From the NCBI GenBank assembly GCA_027074805.1, contig JALTCK010000157.1, positions 1 to 14,895 of the forward strand: a stretch of 14,895 bases of DNA. Direction: 5' to 3'. The position numbers and the translations under genes were made by a program. The notes under the pieces are model-generated. The model was not told the DNA's origin, made no database searches, and saw nothing but the letters and a program-made list of their open reading frames with translations. The stretch is from Thermococcus sp. (GTDB taxonomy: Archaea; Methanobacteriota_B; Thermococci; Thermococcales; Thermococcaceae). Of this stretch, positions 6,146 through 14,000 are shown piece by piece; the first letter of the stretch is position 1, and every line of letters starts with the position of its first letter.

Positions 6146-7366
6146 TCACTCCAGCGTTGCGTGCTTCTTGCGCATATCCTTCTCCGTCTTCTGGAACGTG
6201 GCCATGAGGAGGGCTATAACACCGTCGAGGAACACCATCGTGGAGTCCTCGAACAGGGTCCCCATGGGGGCAACCCACTTGTACTTGGTGAGCATCTGCC
6301 TCGCGATGTAGTCGGTCGGGACGTCCTCCTTTGTCCTTCCGGGTATCTCAACGACCACGTCTGCGAGCTTGCCCAGGGTCGAGTTGGCGTAGGAGGTTAT
6401 CGCGACAACTTTCCCTCCTTCGGCCCTTGCTATCTGTGCTGCGTCAACGATGCTCTTGGTCTCGCCGGAGCCGCTGATGGCTATAAGGAGATCTCCAGGC
6501 TCAAAGGCAGGCGTTATGGTCTCGCCGACGACGTAGACGTTGAAGTCAAGGTGCATGAGTCTCATCGCGAAAGCCTTGCCGACGAGGCCACTCCTTCCGG
6601 CGCCGTAGATGAATATCTTGTTGGCCCCTATCATGGCATCGACGAAGCCGCGAACCTGCTCGAGCTTTATGGTCTCCGCCACGTTCCCTATGTGCTCCAG
6701 TATGTCCTTCATAGCCTTTCTAATTGTCATCATGTATTCGCCCCAGAAGAGATCGATTATCTTCCTCGTGACGTCCTCGGGGTCTTTTGCCTTTGTAATG
6801 GCACCGCCGACGATTATTATCGTCGCACCGAGTTCAACAACCTTAGGTATGGTCTGGAGGTTTAGGCCGCCGGCGACTGCAACGGGGACCTTAACGGCCT
6901 TAACGACCTTCTCAAGATCCTCCAGTGGGGTCTTTCCCTGAACCTGCTCGTCTATGCCGGTGTGGACGAGTATATAGTGAACGCCCATCCTCTCCAGTTC
7001 CTTCGCGCGCTTTACCTTGTCCTTGACGCCTATGAGGTCGACCATTACCCTTATTCCATACCTTCTTGCAACGTCGACGGCATCGAGAATCGTCTTGTCA
7101 TCCGCAACGCCGAGAATAGAAACGACATCGGCACCGTGTCTGGCCGCCATCTCGACTTCAAGGGCACCTGTGTCCATGGTCTTTAGATCGGCAACGATCT
7201 TCCTGTCCGGGAAGCGCCTCTTGAGAAGCTCTACCGCACGCATTCCCTCCTTCTTGATGAGGGGTGTTCCAACCTCAAGCCAGTGGGCGCCGCCGCGGGC
7301 CGCTTTTTCGGCGATAGAAATGGCCTGCTCGATGTCAGTAAGGTCAAGGGCAACCTGGAGTATCAT
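6146..7366 (-). CDS. hps-phi: bifunctional 3-hexulose-6-phosphate synthase / 6-phospho-3-hexuloisomerase
   Basis: A 406-residue fusion enzyme. Residues 1-210 are the HPS half, a TIM barrel of the orotidine-phosphate-decarboxylase superfamily with VALDLTD at the start, VADLKTMD (58-65) carrying the catalytic Asp/Lys pair, and phosphate-binding VAGGLN and IIVGGAI loops near the end. Residues 211-406 are the PHI half, a SIS domain with YGAGRSG (254-260), ISGSGET (297-303) and a conserved C-terminal helix. The fusion is characterised in Pyrococcus horikoshii, and in Thermococcales it supplies ribulose 5-phosphate by running the RuMP steps in reverse, with formaldehyde as by-product. I chose the ATG at 7366, since GGAGG lies seven bases upstream and the barrel begins at once; the frame stays open 120 bases further upstream but only through its promoter. 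It is transcribed from its own promoter, divergent from the arginase-like gene. Confidence 0.95.
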   Translation of the reverse strand: MILQVALDLTDIEQAISIAEKAARGGAHWLEVGTPLIKKEGMRAVELLKRRFPDRKIVADLKTMDTGALEVEMAARHGADVVSILGVADDKTILDAVDVARRYGIRVMVDLIGVKDKVKRAKELERMGVHYILVHTGIDEQVQGKTPLEDLEKVVKAVKVPVAVAGGLNLQTIPKVVELGATIIIVGGAITKAKDPEDVTRKIIDLFWGEYMMTIRKAMKDILEHIGNVAETIKLEQVRGFVDAMIGANKIFIYGAGRSGLVGKAFAMRLMHLDFNVYVVGETITPAFEPGDLLIAISGSGETKSIVDAAQIARAEGGKVVAITSYANSTLGKLADVVVEIPGRTKEDVPTDYIARQMLTKYKWVAPMGTLFEDSTMVFLDGVIALLMATFQKTEKDMRKKHATLE

Positions 7367-7410
7367 CTCCTCGCCTCCGAAGAGTTTTCGATTTAAGCTT
7401 GCGGTGCTAC

Positions 7411-7418
7411 TTTTTAAA
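7411..7418 (-). promoter_or_regulatory. TATA box of the HPS-PHI gene
   Basis: The minus strand reads TTTAAAAA, preceded by an A-rich stretch that could be the BRE. A start about 25 nt downstream, near 7388, gives a leader of about 20 nt containing GGAGG. It lies about 50 bp from the opposing TATA box of the rightward operon. Confidence 0.6.
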
Positions 7419-7466
7419 CTTTGGCTTCTTGAATTAACACGAAACTGTCTAAGGAAGTTGCCAAGG

Positions 7467-7474
7467 TTTAAAAG
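7467..7474 (+). promoter_or_regulatory. TATA box of the arginase-like operon
   Basis: TTTAAAAG preceded by CCAAGG lies about 32 bp before the ATG at 7506. A start near 7492-7495 would leave a short leader with the GGTGG ribosome binding site. Confidence 0.55.
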
Positions 7475-7505
7475 TTCCGGCGGCAATCCGGGGTGGTGGA
7501 ATCAA

Positions 7506-8231
7506 ATGGTAACGTTCATTCCCTTCGGCGAGAAGCCCAACCGCGACGGCGTAATGTACATCATCAACTTTCTCAGGAGAAACAAGCTCATAGACGACTA
7601 CGTTATAGTTGAATCCAGCAGGGTTGAACTGCTTCCCGAAAGGATACCGAGGGACAGGGCGTACATCATCGGCGAGCATTTAGCGACCTACGGCATCATT
7701 CAGAAGCTCGGTCCCAGTTCCCTCATAAGCGTCGACGCGCACACCGATTTAATGCACGACTACCTCGACCACGGCTCTTGGCTGGCCTACGCCCTCGAGG
7801 AGCGCCTGATAAACAGGGCCGTTGTCCTTGCACCCGTTCTTATGATACCCACAACCGAGAGAACCCAGCTCTGGACGAGGCGCGTCAAAATTTTCCCGGC
7901 TCTGCTGAGGAGCAGGAGGGTTCGCGGAAAGTGGAGGGCCTACAAGAACCTCCAGACGAACGATCTGCTTGAGATACTGGATGAAGCCAAGAAGTACCTC
8001 GGGGATGAAATCTATCTCACCGTCGACCTCGACGTTCTGCGGCCCGAATACAAGATTGCCCGCTTCCAGCACGGCGAGCTTACCCTTGAGGAGCTGCTTG
8101 AACTCTTGGAGGGGATAAAAGAGAACTTCAAGATAACCGCCTTTGACATCGCAGAGATTTCCGACAGGATAAGGCGCTCCCGCCTTGGGAAGAAGGCTTT
8201 CGTTGAGGTCTTCCAGCTCCTCAGGGGGTGA
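7506..8231 (+). CDS. arginase/ureohydrolase-fold protein
   Basis: A 241-residue protein with the metal-ligand pattern of the arginase/agmatinase/formiminoglutamase superfamily: His58 in IIGEH, Asp77-His79-Asp81 in SVDAHTD, and Asp174/Asp176 in TVDLDV. All six usual manganese ligands therefore have counterparts. It is shorter than typical arginases or agmatinases (about 290-320 residues), has an extra basic stretch around residues 120-150 (WTRRVKIF, RSRRVRGKWR), and lacks an obvious substrate-specificity loop that would tell arginine, agmatine or another ureido compound apart. It may act on a different amidine or amide. The ATG has GGTGG about eight bases before it; the frame is open nearly 500 bases further upstream, but that part is antisense to HPS-PHI. 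Its stop overlaps the ribosome binding site of the next gene, so it is the first of a three-gene operon. Confidence 0.85.
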   Translation: MVTFIPFGEKPNRDGVMYIINFLRRNKLIDDYVIVESSRVELLPERIPRDRAYIIGEHLATYGIIQKLGPSSLISVDAHTDLMHDYLDHGSWLAYALEERLINRAVVLAPVLMIPTTERTQLWTRRVKIFPALLRSRRVRGKWRAYKNLQTNDLLEILDEAKKYLGDEIYLTVDLDVLRPEYKIARFQHGELTLEELLELLEGIKENFKITAFDIAEISDRIRRSRLGKKAFVEVFQLLRG

Positions 8232-8235
8232 TTCC

Positions 8236-8556
8236 ATGAAAGGGCCTACGGAGTGGGAGATGAGGAACATCATAATGCCCCTCATGCTCTCCGGCGCCAA
8301 GATGCTCGACAGGCACTGCCCAAAGTGCGGCTCACCGCTCTTCGAGAAGAACGGAAGGGTTTTCTGCCCGGTGTGTGAGTACAGGGAGAGGCAAAAGAAA
8401 GGCGAGATGAAGGGCGTCGAGGAGAGACTGAGGGAGAAGCTCACCGAGATGGCCAATTCACTCCCCAGCGACATCGACGAACTGGAGAAACACTTAAGGG
8501 CAATGGAAAGGATAATAGAACTGTTGGAGCGCTATAAAAAACTGGGGGGAGAATAA
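8236..8556 (+). CDS. UPF0148 (Sjogren/scleroderma autoantigen 1-like) zinc-ribbon protein
   Basis: A 106-residue protein with a short N-terminal helix (EWEMRNIIMPLMLSGAKML), a four-cysteine zinc ribbon (Cys28 and Cys31 in CPKCG; Cys44 and Cys47 in CPVC), and a charged, probably coiled-coil C-terminal half. This arrangement is that of archaeal UPF0148 proteins related to human SSSCA1/p27; their role in archaea is unknown. The ATG at 8236 follows GGGGGTGAT, which contains the stop codon of the arginase-like gene, so translation is likely coupled. Its own stop TAA shares one base with the ATG of the next gene. Confidence 0.88.
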   Translation: MKGPTEWEMRNIIMPLMLSGAKMLDRHCPKCGSPLFEKNGRVFCPVCEYRERQKKGEMKGVEERLREKLTEMANSLPSDIDELEKHLRAMERIIELLERYKKLGGE

Positions 8557-8768
8557 TGAAGAACGTGAAGGTGCTGGAGGCCCTTAACGACGGTCCTAAA
8601 ACCATCGAGGAGATAGCCGAGAAAACTGGCATAAAGCCTATGGAGGTAAGGCGCTATTTGCTCCGCTTTGCCGAGCAGGGGAAGGTTGAGAGCTACCAGA
8701 AGGAAGGGAAGCTCTTCTGGAAGATCAAGGAGAAGAGCGAGGAGGAAGAGGAGTTCAAGTACGTGTGA
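8556..8768 (+). CDS. small winged-helix DNA-binding protein
   Basis: A 70-residue single-domain winged helix-turn-helix protein: helix KVLEALNDG, then TIEEIAEKTGIKPMEVRRYL as the HTH, and a wing GKVESYQKEGKLFWKI, followed by an acidic tail (EKSEEEEEFKYV). It resembles small archaeal regulators of the ArsR/MarR-like winged-helix type and has no extra sensor domain. It begins one base inside the stop codon of the UPF0148 gene (TAATG), so the two are tightly coupled. Being the last gene of the operon it may autoregulate or regulate the arginase-like gene; no operator was identified. Confidence 0.85.
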   Translation: MKNVKVLEALNDGPKTIEEIAEKTGIKPMEVRRYLLRFAEQGKVESYQKEGKLFWKIKEKSEEEEEFKYV

Positions 8769-8783
8769 CCCCCGACTTCCTCT

Positions 8784-8825
8784 TTAGCTTGGGAGCTAAG
8801 TAATTGGTTTTTACCCCCAATTTTT
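8784..8825 (+). terminator. tandem hairpins and T run ending the 7506-8768 operon
   Basis: Two perfect 6-bp inverted repeats follow the stop codon. TTAGCT/AGCTAA (8784-8799) has a 4-base loop. AATTGG/CCAATT (8802-8822) has a 9-base loop rich in T and C, and is followed at once by a T run (8821-8825). This fits a terminator, with structure unusually clear for an archaeal gene end. Confidence 0.6.
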
Positions 8826-8867
8826 GGTTCGTATCGTTGCGATTTTGACGGGTAGAATGTCAAATAG

Positions 8868-8876
8868 TTTTTTATA
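8868..8876 (+). promoter_or_regulatory. TATA box of the surface-protein gene
   Basis: TTTTTTATA lies 65-73 bp before the ATG at 8941. A start about 25 nt downstream would fall near 8900, giving a leader of about 40 nt. No good ribosome binding site precedes that ATG (only CACCCTGAG), so the translation start is less certain than elsewhere. Confidence 0.4.
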
Positions 8877-8940
8877 GGGTCATGTAATACCAATACCAGT
8901 TTACCCTCCGTGTCTTTGCTCCGGCCATCCCCACCCTGAG

Positions 8941-9909
8941 ATGGAGGGATTAATCATCAGGAAGATAGTGACATTCTTGGCGTTAATGCTCTTGATATCC
9001 CCCTTAACTTACGCGGTATCCGCGGATTGTTCCCCGTATGAATTGTATTCCGTTGACTCAGTTTTCAATCTAAATGGGTGGCTTTTGATAAGGGTTTCTC
9101 ACTGGAGTTATACATGTGAAATGATAGCCGGGGAATGGGAGAACAGGGTTGCTAATTTTGATTCCTATTTAATTCTAACAGATGGAGAGAAGGCGTTTTT
9201 GATAGACGGTTCTGGTTCTCCTCTTGACTGGACAATGTCGGCGGGTTTTCTAAACGGAACCCTCTACGCTATCCGGATTTCCAGATCCAGAAAACCCTAC
9301 AAAAACATCACATTAACCATTAATGACAAACCCAAAAACTTTACGCTAACACGAAACGTCAATATGAAAGAGGTCTACCGCTTCACCGGTGACTGCTTTG
9401 AACCCATCTTAAAGTGTGTTTTAATCCAGTATCCAAACGGGACGACAACTAAGACCTGCAACGGAACCCCCGTCAACGCCTCACTTTTCAAACCGCCAGT
9501 CGGGAGCATCCCTGGAAGTCCAGCAACGCTTAACGGGAGGAACCTCACCTTCTCGTTTAATGGGCAGAAGTACACCTTCCGATTGCCTGGAAACATGAAC
9601 GCTTCTCAGCTTTCTCTCACCGTTCTGGAGGCAAGAAACGGGATAATTCTCGTCAACAACCACGTGGTGAGACTGCCTGCCGGAGCCACAATCGAAGACG
9701 TCCCTGTACTCTTTAAGATTGAAAACAGGACGATTGCACCAATCAGAACCCAGACAGATTTCAGAGGGGTGGTATGCAACAACAGCGGGTCAGAATCAGG
9801 GGGTAGCAACACACAATCCAAAGCCAGTTCCAGAATATGTGGGCCTGGAATCATCCTCCTGGCTGCCACGGTACCCATCCTGCTGAGAAGAGCAAAGCGA
9901 TGGAAATAG
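8941..9909 (+). CDS. secreted, membrane-anchored surface protein with CGP-CTERM
   Basis: A 322-residue exported protein of unknown function. It has a signal peptide (hydrophobic core about residues 9-25, TFLALMLLISPLTYA) and ends in a Thermococcales CGP-CTERM sorting signal. That signal is a Ser/Gly/Asn-rich linker (about 278-298), then CGPG starting at Cys300, a hydrophobic segment IILLAATVPILL, and a basic tail (RRAKRWK). In this family the Cys is thought to become the lipid-modified anchor after cleavage. The ectodomain has cysteines that could form disulfides (Cys30, Cys59, a CX-n-C around DCFEP..LKC, TCNGT and VVCNN) and about ten N-glycosylation sequons, which suggests a heavily glycosylated outer-surface protein. 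No catalytic motif is seen. It is a single gene, convergent with trmBL2. Codon use looks more AT-rich than the neighbours. The start at 8941 is probable; a GTG nine codons on is possible. Confidence 0.85.
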   Translation: MEGLIIRKIVTFLALMLLISPLTYAVSADCSPYELYSVDSVFNLNGWLLIRVSHWSYTCEMIAGEWENRVANFDSYLILTDGEKAFLIDGSGSPLDWTMSAGFLNGTLYAIRISRSRKPYKNITLTINDKPKNFTLTRNVNMKEVYRFTGDCFEPILKCVLIQYPNGTTTKTCNGTPVNASLFKPPVGSIPGSPATLNGRNLTFSFNGQKYTFRLPGNMNASQLSLTVLEARNGIILVNNHVVRLPAGATIEDVPVLFKIENRTIAPIRTQTDFRGVVCNNSGSESGGSNTQSKASSRICGPGIILLAATVPILLRRAKRWK

Positions 9910-9924
9910 TGGGAGAAAGAAAAA
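9910..9924 (-). terminator. T-rich terminator after trmBL2
   Basis: On the minus strand the 15 bases after the trmBL2 stop read TTTTTCTTTCTCCCA, a pyrimidine-rich U-run signal. It lies between the convergent stops of the surface-protein gene and trmBL2. Confidence 0.45.
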
Positions 9925-10719
9925 TCAGGCCTTCTTGGCCTTCTTCCAGTACTCGTTGAACTTGCCCTCAAACAGGGCCTTTATCCTGAAGTCCTTGATC
10001 CATATCTGGGTCTCGTAGTTGAAGTAGCGAGCCGCCATGTCCTCGAGGGCGAAGAAGACCTCGTCGTCGCAGATGAGCATCGGAAGCTCAAACTTGTCGA
10101 GGACCTTAAGCTCAAGCTTGCCCTTCTTGTAGTAGTCCATTATCTTTGAGGTGCCGAGTCTTTGGAGGACGTTCGGGGCGACGATTATCTTGGCCTTGGC
10201 ACCGTTGTCGATGGCCTTAATGATGTCGCTCTCAAGGTTGATGGCGATGTAGCCGTCGTCCGCCAGGAGAATCTGCTCCTTAACGTCCTCGAACATCTCC
10301 TTGGTCTTGAGGGTGGCGTTTCTTATGCCCCTGACAACCCAGACCTTCTCGACGCCGTACTTCGGAATCTCGGTCTCGATGAGGGGCCTCATGAGCTGGA
10401 GGAGTTCATCTTTGGCCTTCTTCTTGGCCTCAAGCTCCTCCTTGACGCGCTCCTGCCACTCCTCGATGAACTTCTCGAGGATGTTCTCCGGGTGGACGGG
10501 CCTGTACTTGTTGACCTTGCCCGGCTGGCTTATGGCGAAGCCCTTCTTCTCAAGGCTCCTGAGAACGTCGTAGGTCCTCGGTGCCGGAACCTCGGAGACG
10601 CTGGCTAACTCGGCAGGTGTGAGAACACCGAAGCCCACCAGTGCCACGTACGCCCTTGCCTCGTAGAGGTTCAACTCAAAGTGCTCCTGAAGGAGCTCTA
10701 CCATCTTGTCCTTAACCAT
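9925..10719 (-). CDS. trmBL2: TrmBL2, abundant TrmB-family chromatin protein
   Basis: A 264-residue TrmB-family protein. Residues 1-77 form a winged helix (TPAELASVSEVPAPRTYDVL as recognition region, then the wing ISQPGKVNKYRPV), residues about 78-112 a basic/acidic coiled coil for dimerisation, and 120-264 the PLD-like TrmB C-terminal domain. The length and residues such as APRTYDVLRSLEKKG match my memory of TrmBL2 of Pyrococcus furiosus and T. kodakarensis (TK0471) closely. Unlike TrmB it is not a sugar-responsive regulator but a very abundant, largely non-specific DNA-binding protein that forms stiff filaments on DNA and represses genes. The ATG at 10719 has GGTGG five bases upstream. Its gene lies downstream of reverse gyrase on the same strand but is separated by 334 bp and has its own promoter. 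Confidence 0.93.
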   Translation of the reverse strand: MVKDKMVELLQEHFELNLYEARAYVALVGFGVLTPAELASVSEVPAPRTYDVLRSLEKKGFAISQPGKVNKYRPVHPENILEKFIEEWQERVKEELEAKKKAKDELLQLMRPLIETEIPKYGVEKVWVVRGIRNATLKTKEMFEDVKEQILLADDGYIAINLESDIIKAIDNGAKAKIIVAPNVLQRLGTSKIMDYYKKGKLELKVLDKFELPMLICDDEVFFALEDMAARYFNYETQIWIKDFRIKALFEGKFNEYWKKAKKA

Positions 10720-10727
10720 TCTTACCA

Positions 10728-10748
10728 CCACCATATTTCTTATGGTGG
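10728..10748. repeat. perfect 8-bp inverted repeat in the trmBL2 leader
   Basis: CCACCATA (10728-10735) and TATGGTGG (10741-10748) are exact inverted complements around a 5-base loop. In the message the 3' arm contains part of the GGTGGTGG ribosome binding site of trmBL2, so a hairpin could hide it; as DNA it could be an operator at the transcription start. Whether the 5' arm is fully transcribed depends on the exact start, which the TATA box places at about 10744-10748. Confidence 0.6.
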
Positions 10749-10762
10749 ATATCCGATATCAT

Positions 10763-10772
10763 CACATATAAG
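10763..10772 (-). promoter_or_regulatory. BRE/TATA box of trmBL2
   Basis: The minus strand reads CTTATATGTG, preceded by GGAAAAAA, which resembles a BRE. This places the start at about 10744-10748 and the ATG about 25-30 nt downstream. Repeated GATATC elements (10748-10753 and 10755-10760) lie just downstream of the box and could be a regulator site. Confidence 0.55.
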
Positions 10773-10941
10773 TTTTTTCCAAGGAATGTTAGTTGCCGCC
10801 CTTAGTCCTTGGAATTTGCACTAATGACTCCCTTTGATGTTATTGCCATTGCGCGGCCATGCAATCCTATTACCACCTATTTGCTTTAAAAATTTTTGGT
10901 TTAACAGAACTGCAAATGTTTGATTGGAACACAGTGCCCCA

Positions 10942-10958
10942 TATCACCCCGAGTGAAA
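10942..10958. promoter_or_regulatory. near-perfect Thermococcales Glycolytic Motif
   Basis: TATCAC-CCCGA-GTGAAA matches the published TGM consensus TATCAC-N5-GTGATA at eleven of twelve fixed positions with the correct spacer. TGM is the site of TrmBL1/Tgr, which represses glycolytic and activates gluconeogenic genes. It sits about 170 bp upstream of the trmBL2 TATA box, too far for a usual site of that promoter, but about 45-55 bp upstream of the other AT-rich element on the minus strand. Confidence 0.4.
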
Positions 10959-10980
10959 ACGAAATGATGTAACTTCATGT

Positions 10981-10991
10981 AAAAAACAAAT
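10981..10991 (-). terminator. T run after reverse gyrase
   Basis: The minus strand reads ATTTGTTTTTT, about 65 nt after the reverse gyrase stop. It is the strongest T run in the gap and would act as an archaeal U-run terminator separating reverse gyrase from trmBL2. Confidence 0.45.
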
Positions 10992-11053
10992 CGGTTATTA
11001 AAACGAATATTGAGAAGTTCAAGTTTGAAAATGGTGTTGGTAAACCCTTCTTT

Positions 11054-14000
11054 TCACACTGCGGTATCTTTTCCAAGGTACTCAAGTATCTCCCGATAGA
11101 GGCTGTTGAGCACCCTCTGATAGTCCTCTCCACCTGCCTCTATGAGGTCCATGGTCTCCTCAAGCACCCTGGTCTTCTCCTCGCTGACGAGTTCCTTATA
11201 CTTACTTGTGAGATAGTGGTAGACTTTGATGCCCTGCTCCGTTGGGACGAGCTTCTTCCTTCCGCGCGTCTCAAAGACGTAGTAGCGCCTTATTAACGTC
11301 TCCAATATCTTTGCATAGGTTGACGGCCTGCCTATCTTCCTCTCCTTCATGAGGGCTATGATGTCGCCCTGGCTGTAGAGCGAAACCTTCGGTGCCTTCC
11401 ACTTCTTGGCCTCGACGACCTTGAGTTTCACACCCGCTTCAAGCCGCGGGAGCTGCCTGAAGGGCGGCGAGCGGAGCTTCGTCCAGCCGTCCTCGATTAC
11501 CTCCACGTAGCCTTCAAGCTCCGCTTTCCCGACGCCCGCATTGATGACGGTCCTCTCCATCAGGAGCTTCGCAGATTTCATCTGGCTCATCATGAACTTC
11601 TTGAATATCATATCGTACAGGCGGTAGTGGTTCCTCGTAAGGTTCTTGGGGAGCTGGATTATTCCGTCACGAATGAGCTGCATCAGCCTTCCGGTGTCTA
11701 TCGGCCTCGTCGGCCTTATGGCCTCGTGGGTTCCTTCTTCACCCCAGTGCCTCGGCTTGAAGTATTCCTCACCGACCTCCTGGGTTATGTACTCCCTGGC
11801 CACCTCTATCCCGGTGTTGCTGACGTGGGTCGAGTCCGTTCTGTGATAGGTGATCAAACCCATTTCAAAGAGGTCCTGCGCCAAGCGCATCGTCTCCGGT
11901 GCGGAAAGCTTCAGGAACGTCGAGGCGTCCTTCAGCATGGCATCGGTGGTGTACGGTGGGGATGGGTTGAACTCCTTCTCCTCAAGCTCAACTTTCTCAA
12001 CCGTGGCGTACTCGGGAGGCTCAACATTCTTTCCGTCCTTGCCTACCTCAACCGTCACCTGGAGACCGTTCTCAAGGGTTAAGCCGAGGAAGTAGGTCTC
12101 GCTCTCGCTGAACTCCTTATAGCGCTCGATTATCCAGCCGAGAACCGGAGTCTGAACCCTTCCGGCAGAGAGGTTTCTGTTCTCAAAGACGCGCTGGAGT
12201 TCCTGGCTCAGCTCGAAGCCTATCCACCTGTCCTCTATACGCCTAACGATCTGAGCATTGACGCGGCCCTCGTTGACGTCCCTCGCCTCCTGGATGGCGC
12301 GCATTATAGCGGGTCTCGTCACCTCGTGGAACTCTATGCGCTTGATGTTGGGAGTGTACGGGCTGAGAACGTTCCTTATGTCCCAGGCTATCTTCTCACC
12401 CTCAGTATCGGGGTCGGTAGCGATAAGAATCTCGTCCACCTCTTGGGCCAGCTCGCGCATCGCCTTGACGTTGTCGAGGGCATCGCGCACATTAGTGGAG
12501 CCACAGCGCGGGCAGACGCCCTTGTTCTCCCAGTCGACGAACTGGTGCCCGCAGTCGCGGCAGCGCTTTATGGTGTCGTAGACCGGGATGAACCTCATCA
12601 TACCGTCCTTCTCGTCGATCAGGACACCGTGATAGCCTTCATTAGTCACAAGGTCGAACATGTGACCGCCACTCGCTAAAATCGTCAGCATCATGTTTCC
12701 GATGCTGACCTCGTAGGCGACTAAGTCACCTATCCTCGTCTTGCTCGGCTGGCCGAAGAAGTTCGCTATGGTCCTTGCCTTGTTCGGACTCTCGACTATC
12801 ATGAGCGCTGATTTAACAAGATCCTTCACCTTGGCGCTTATCTTGCCCTCCATGACCAATCTAACTTTCTCCCTGTCCTCGTCGATCTGCCTCAGCACCT
12901 CGTCGAGGTTAAGCTCCTCAAAGGGAACCATCTTGAACTCGGTGAAGCGCCAGCGCATCTGCCTCACTAAGCCGTTGAAGACCTTCTCGTTGTCAACTAT
13001 GAGGACGCTCAGGCCCTTAGTAATTCCGCCGGCGAACAGCCTGCTCGTTCTCCCTGTGGCCTGGATGTAGGTTCTCACATCGGGAATCCCGATGTACCAC
13101 TTGCCGCCTTCCTCCGTCAGGCTCACAAAGGGGTCTTCGGCGAGCTTCTTCAGAACCTCCTCGTCGTGGAGCGCCTTCCTGAGGAACTCAACCAGCTCGC
13201 GGAAGACTCCCAACACGTGGTTGTGGAACTCGTTCTCTATGGGCAGGCCTTCGGCTAAAGCCTCCTCAATCTTCATCAGCTCGAACTGCGGTATGTTCCT
13301 TATGAGCCTCCTTAACCTTGCGTGGAGCTTCTCGGCCTGCTTCCTGTCCTCGTCGCTCAGGAAGTCCATTATCTCGCTGAGCAGGCCCAAGGCCCTGTAT
13401 ATGGTCGGCCTCTCGAGGTCTATGCTGAAGCGGAACTTCGGCACGCCGGTGAAGACCGCGTAGCGTATTAGGTGGGGCAGGTCGAGTCCCCTGACGAGCG
13501 ATCCATAGTAGGTGGCAGAACCGACGAGATAGTCAGCTTCCCCGTTCTCAAAGCGCTCTATCGCTTTCCTGTTCTTCGAGCTGACGAGTTCAACCCTGAA
13601 GCCGCGCTCGCGGAGATAGTTAACGAGTTCCTCGGCGTAACCAAGGCCCTGGTCGATGGGCGTGAAGATTATCCCGCCCCTTCCGAGCATCGTTAGGAGT
13701 TCTTCCACGTGCTCCTTGACCTCCTTGGTCGGCTTCAGGTAGCTGTCAACGACGTTCCTGAGCGCGCTCCTTCCGGATCCAACCTCAAAGCCGAGAAGTT
13801 CGCGGTAGAGCTTTATCCTGTCGCCCCTCGCGCTCCCGGTTGCTGATGCTATGATCATGATGCCGATGTTGTTCTTCGATTTGAACTCCTCAATCTCGCG
13901 CTGGAGCTTTGATATCTCCGTGTTAAGCTCCTTGAGCCTCTCCTCCCGGTCCTGGGCGCGGCCGTTGAGGTACTTCGACATCTGCTTCTTCAGGCGGATT

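Larger units (their letters stand above)
10773..11053. other. long non-coding stretch between reverse gyrase and trmBL2
   Basis: The whole gap is 334 bp (10720-11053) and is more AT-rich than its surroundings. It holds a T-run terminator for reverse gyrase (10981-10991), a TGM-like palindrome (10942-10958), an AT-rich near-palindrome TTTAAAAATTTTT (10885-10897) that could serve as a TATA box on either strand, and the trmBL2 promoter at its left end. Only tiny open frames (15-18 codons) exist, none with a good ribosome binding site. No tRNA or obvious structured RNA was recognised. Confidence 0.5.

Noticed and set aside
7367..7486. 40-codon N-terminal extension of HPS-PHI
   Set aside because: It covers the TATA box and leader; the TIM barrel starts at the ATG at 7366 with GGAGG upstream.
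7017..7505. Open frame extending the arginase-like protein 163 codons upstream
   Set aside because: It is antisense to the HPS-PHI gene and its promoter; the ATG at 7506 has a GGTGG site and a TATA box, and the protein fold starts there.
7749..8474. 241-codon frame antisense to the arginase-like and UPF0148 genes
   Set aside because: It crosses two well-supported coupled genes and shows no domain; a shadow frame.
10916..10972. 18-codon frame (starting MFDWNT) after a TATA-like element in the long gap
   Set aside because: Too short, no ribosome binding site, and it overlaps the TGM-like site; it could be leaderless, but nothing else supports it.
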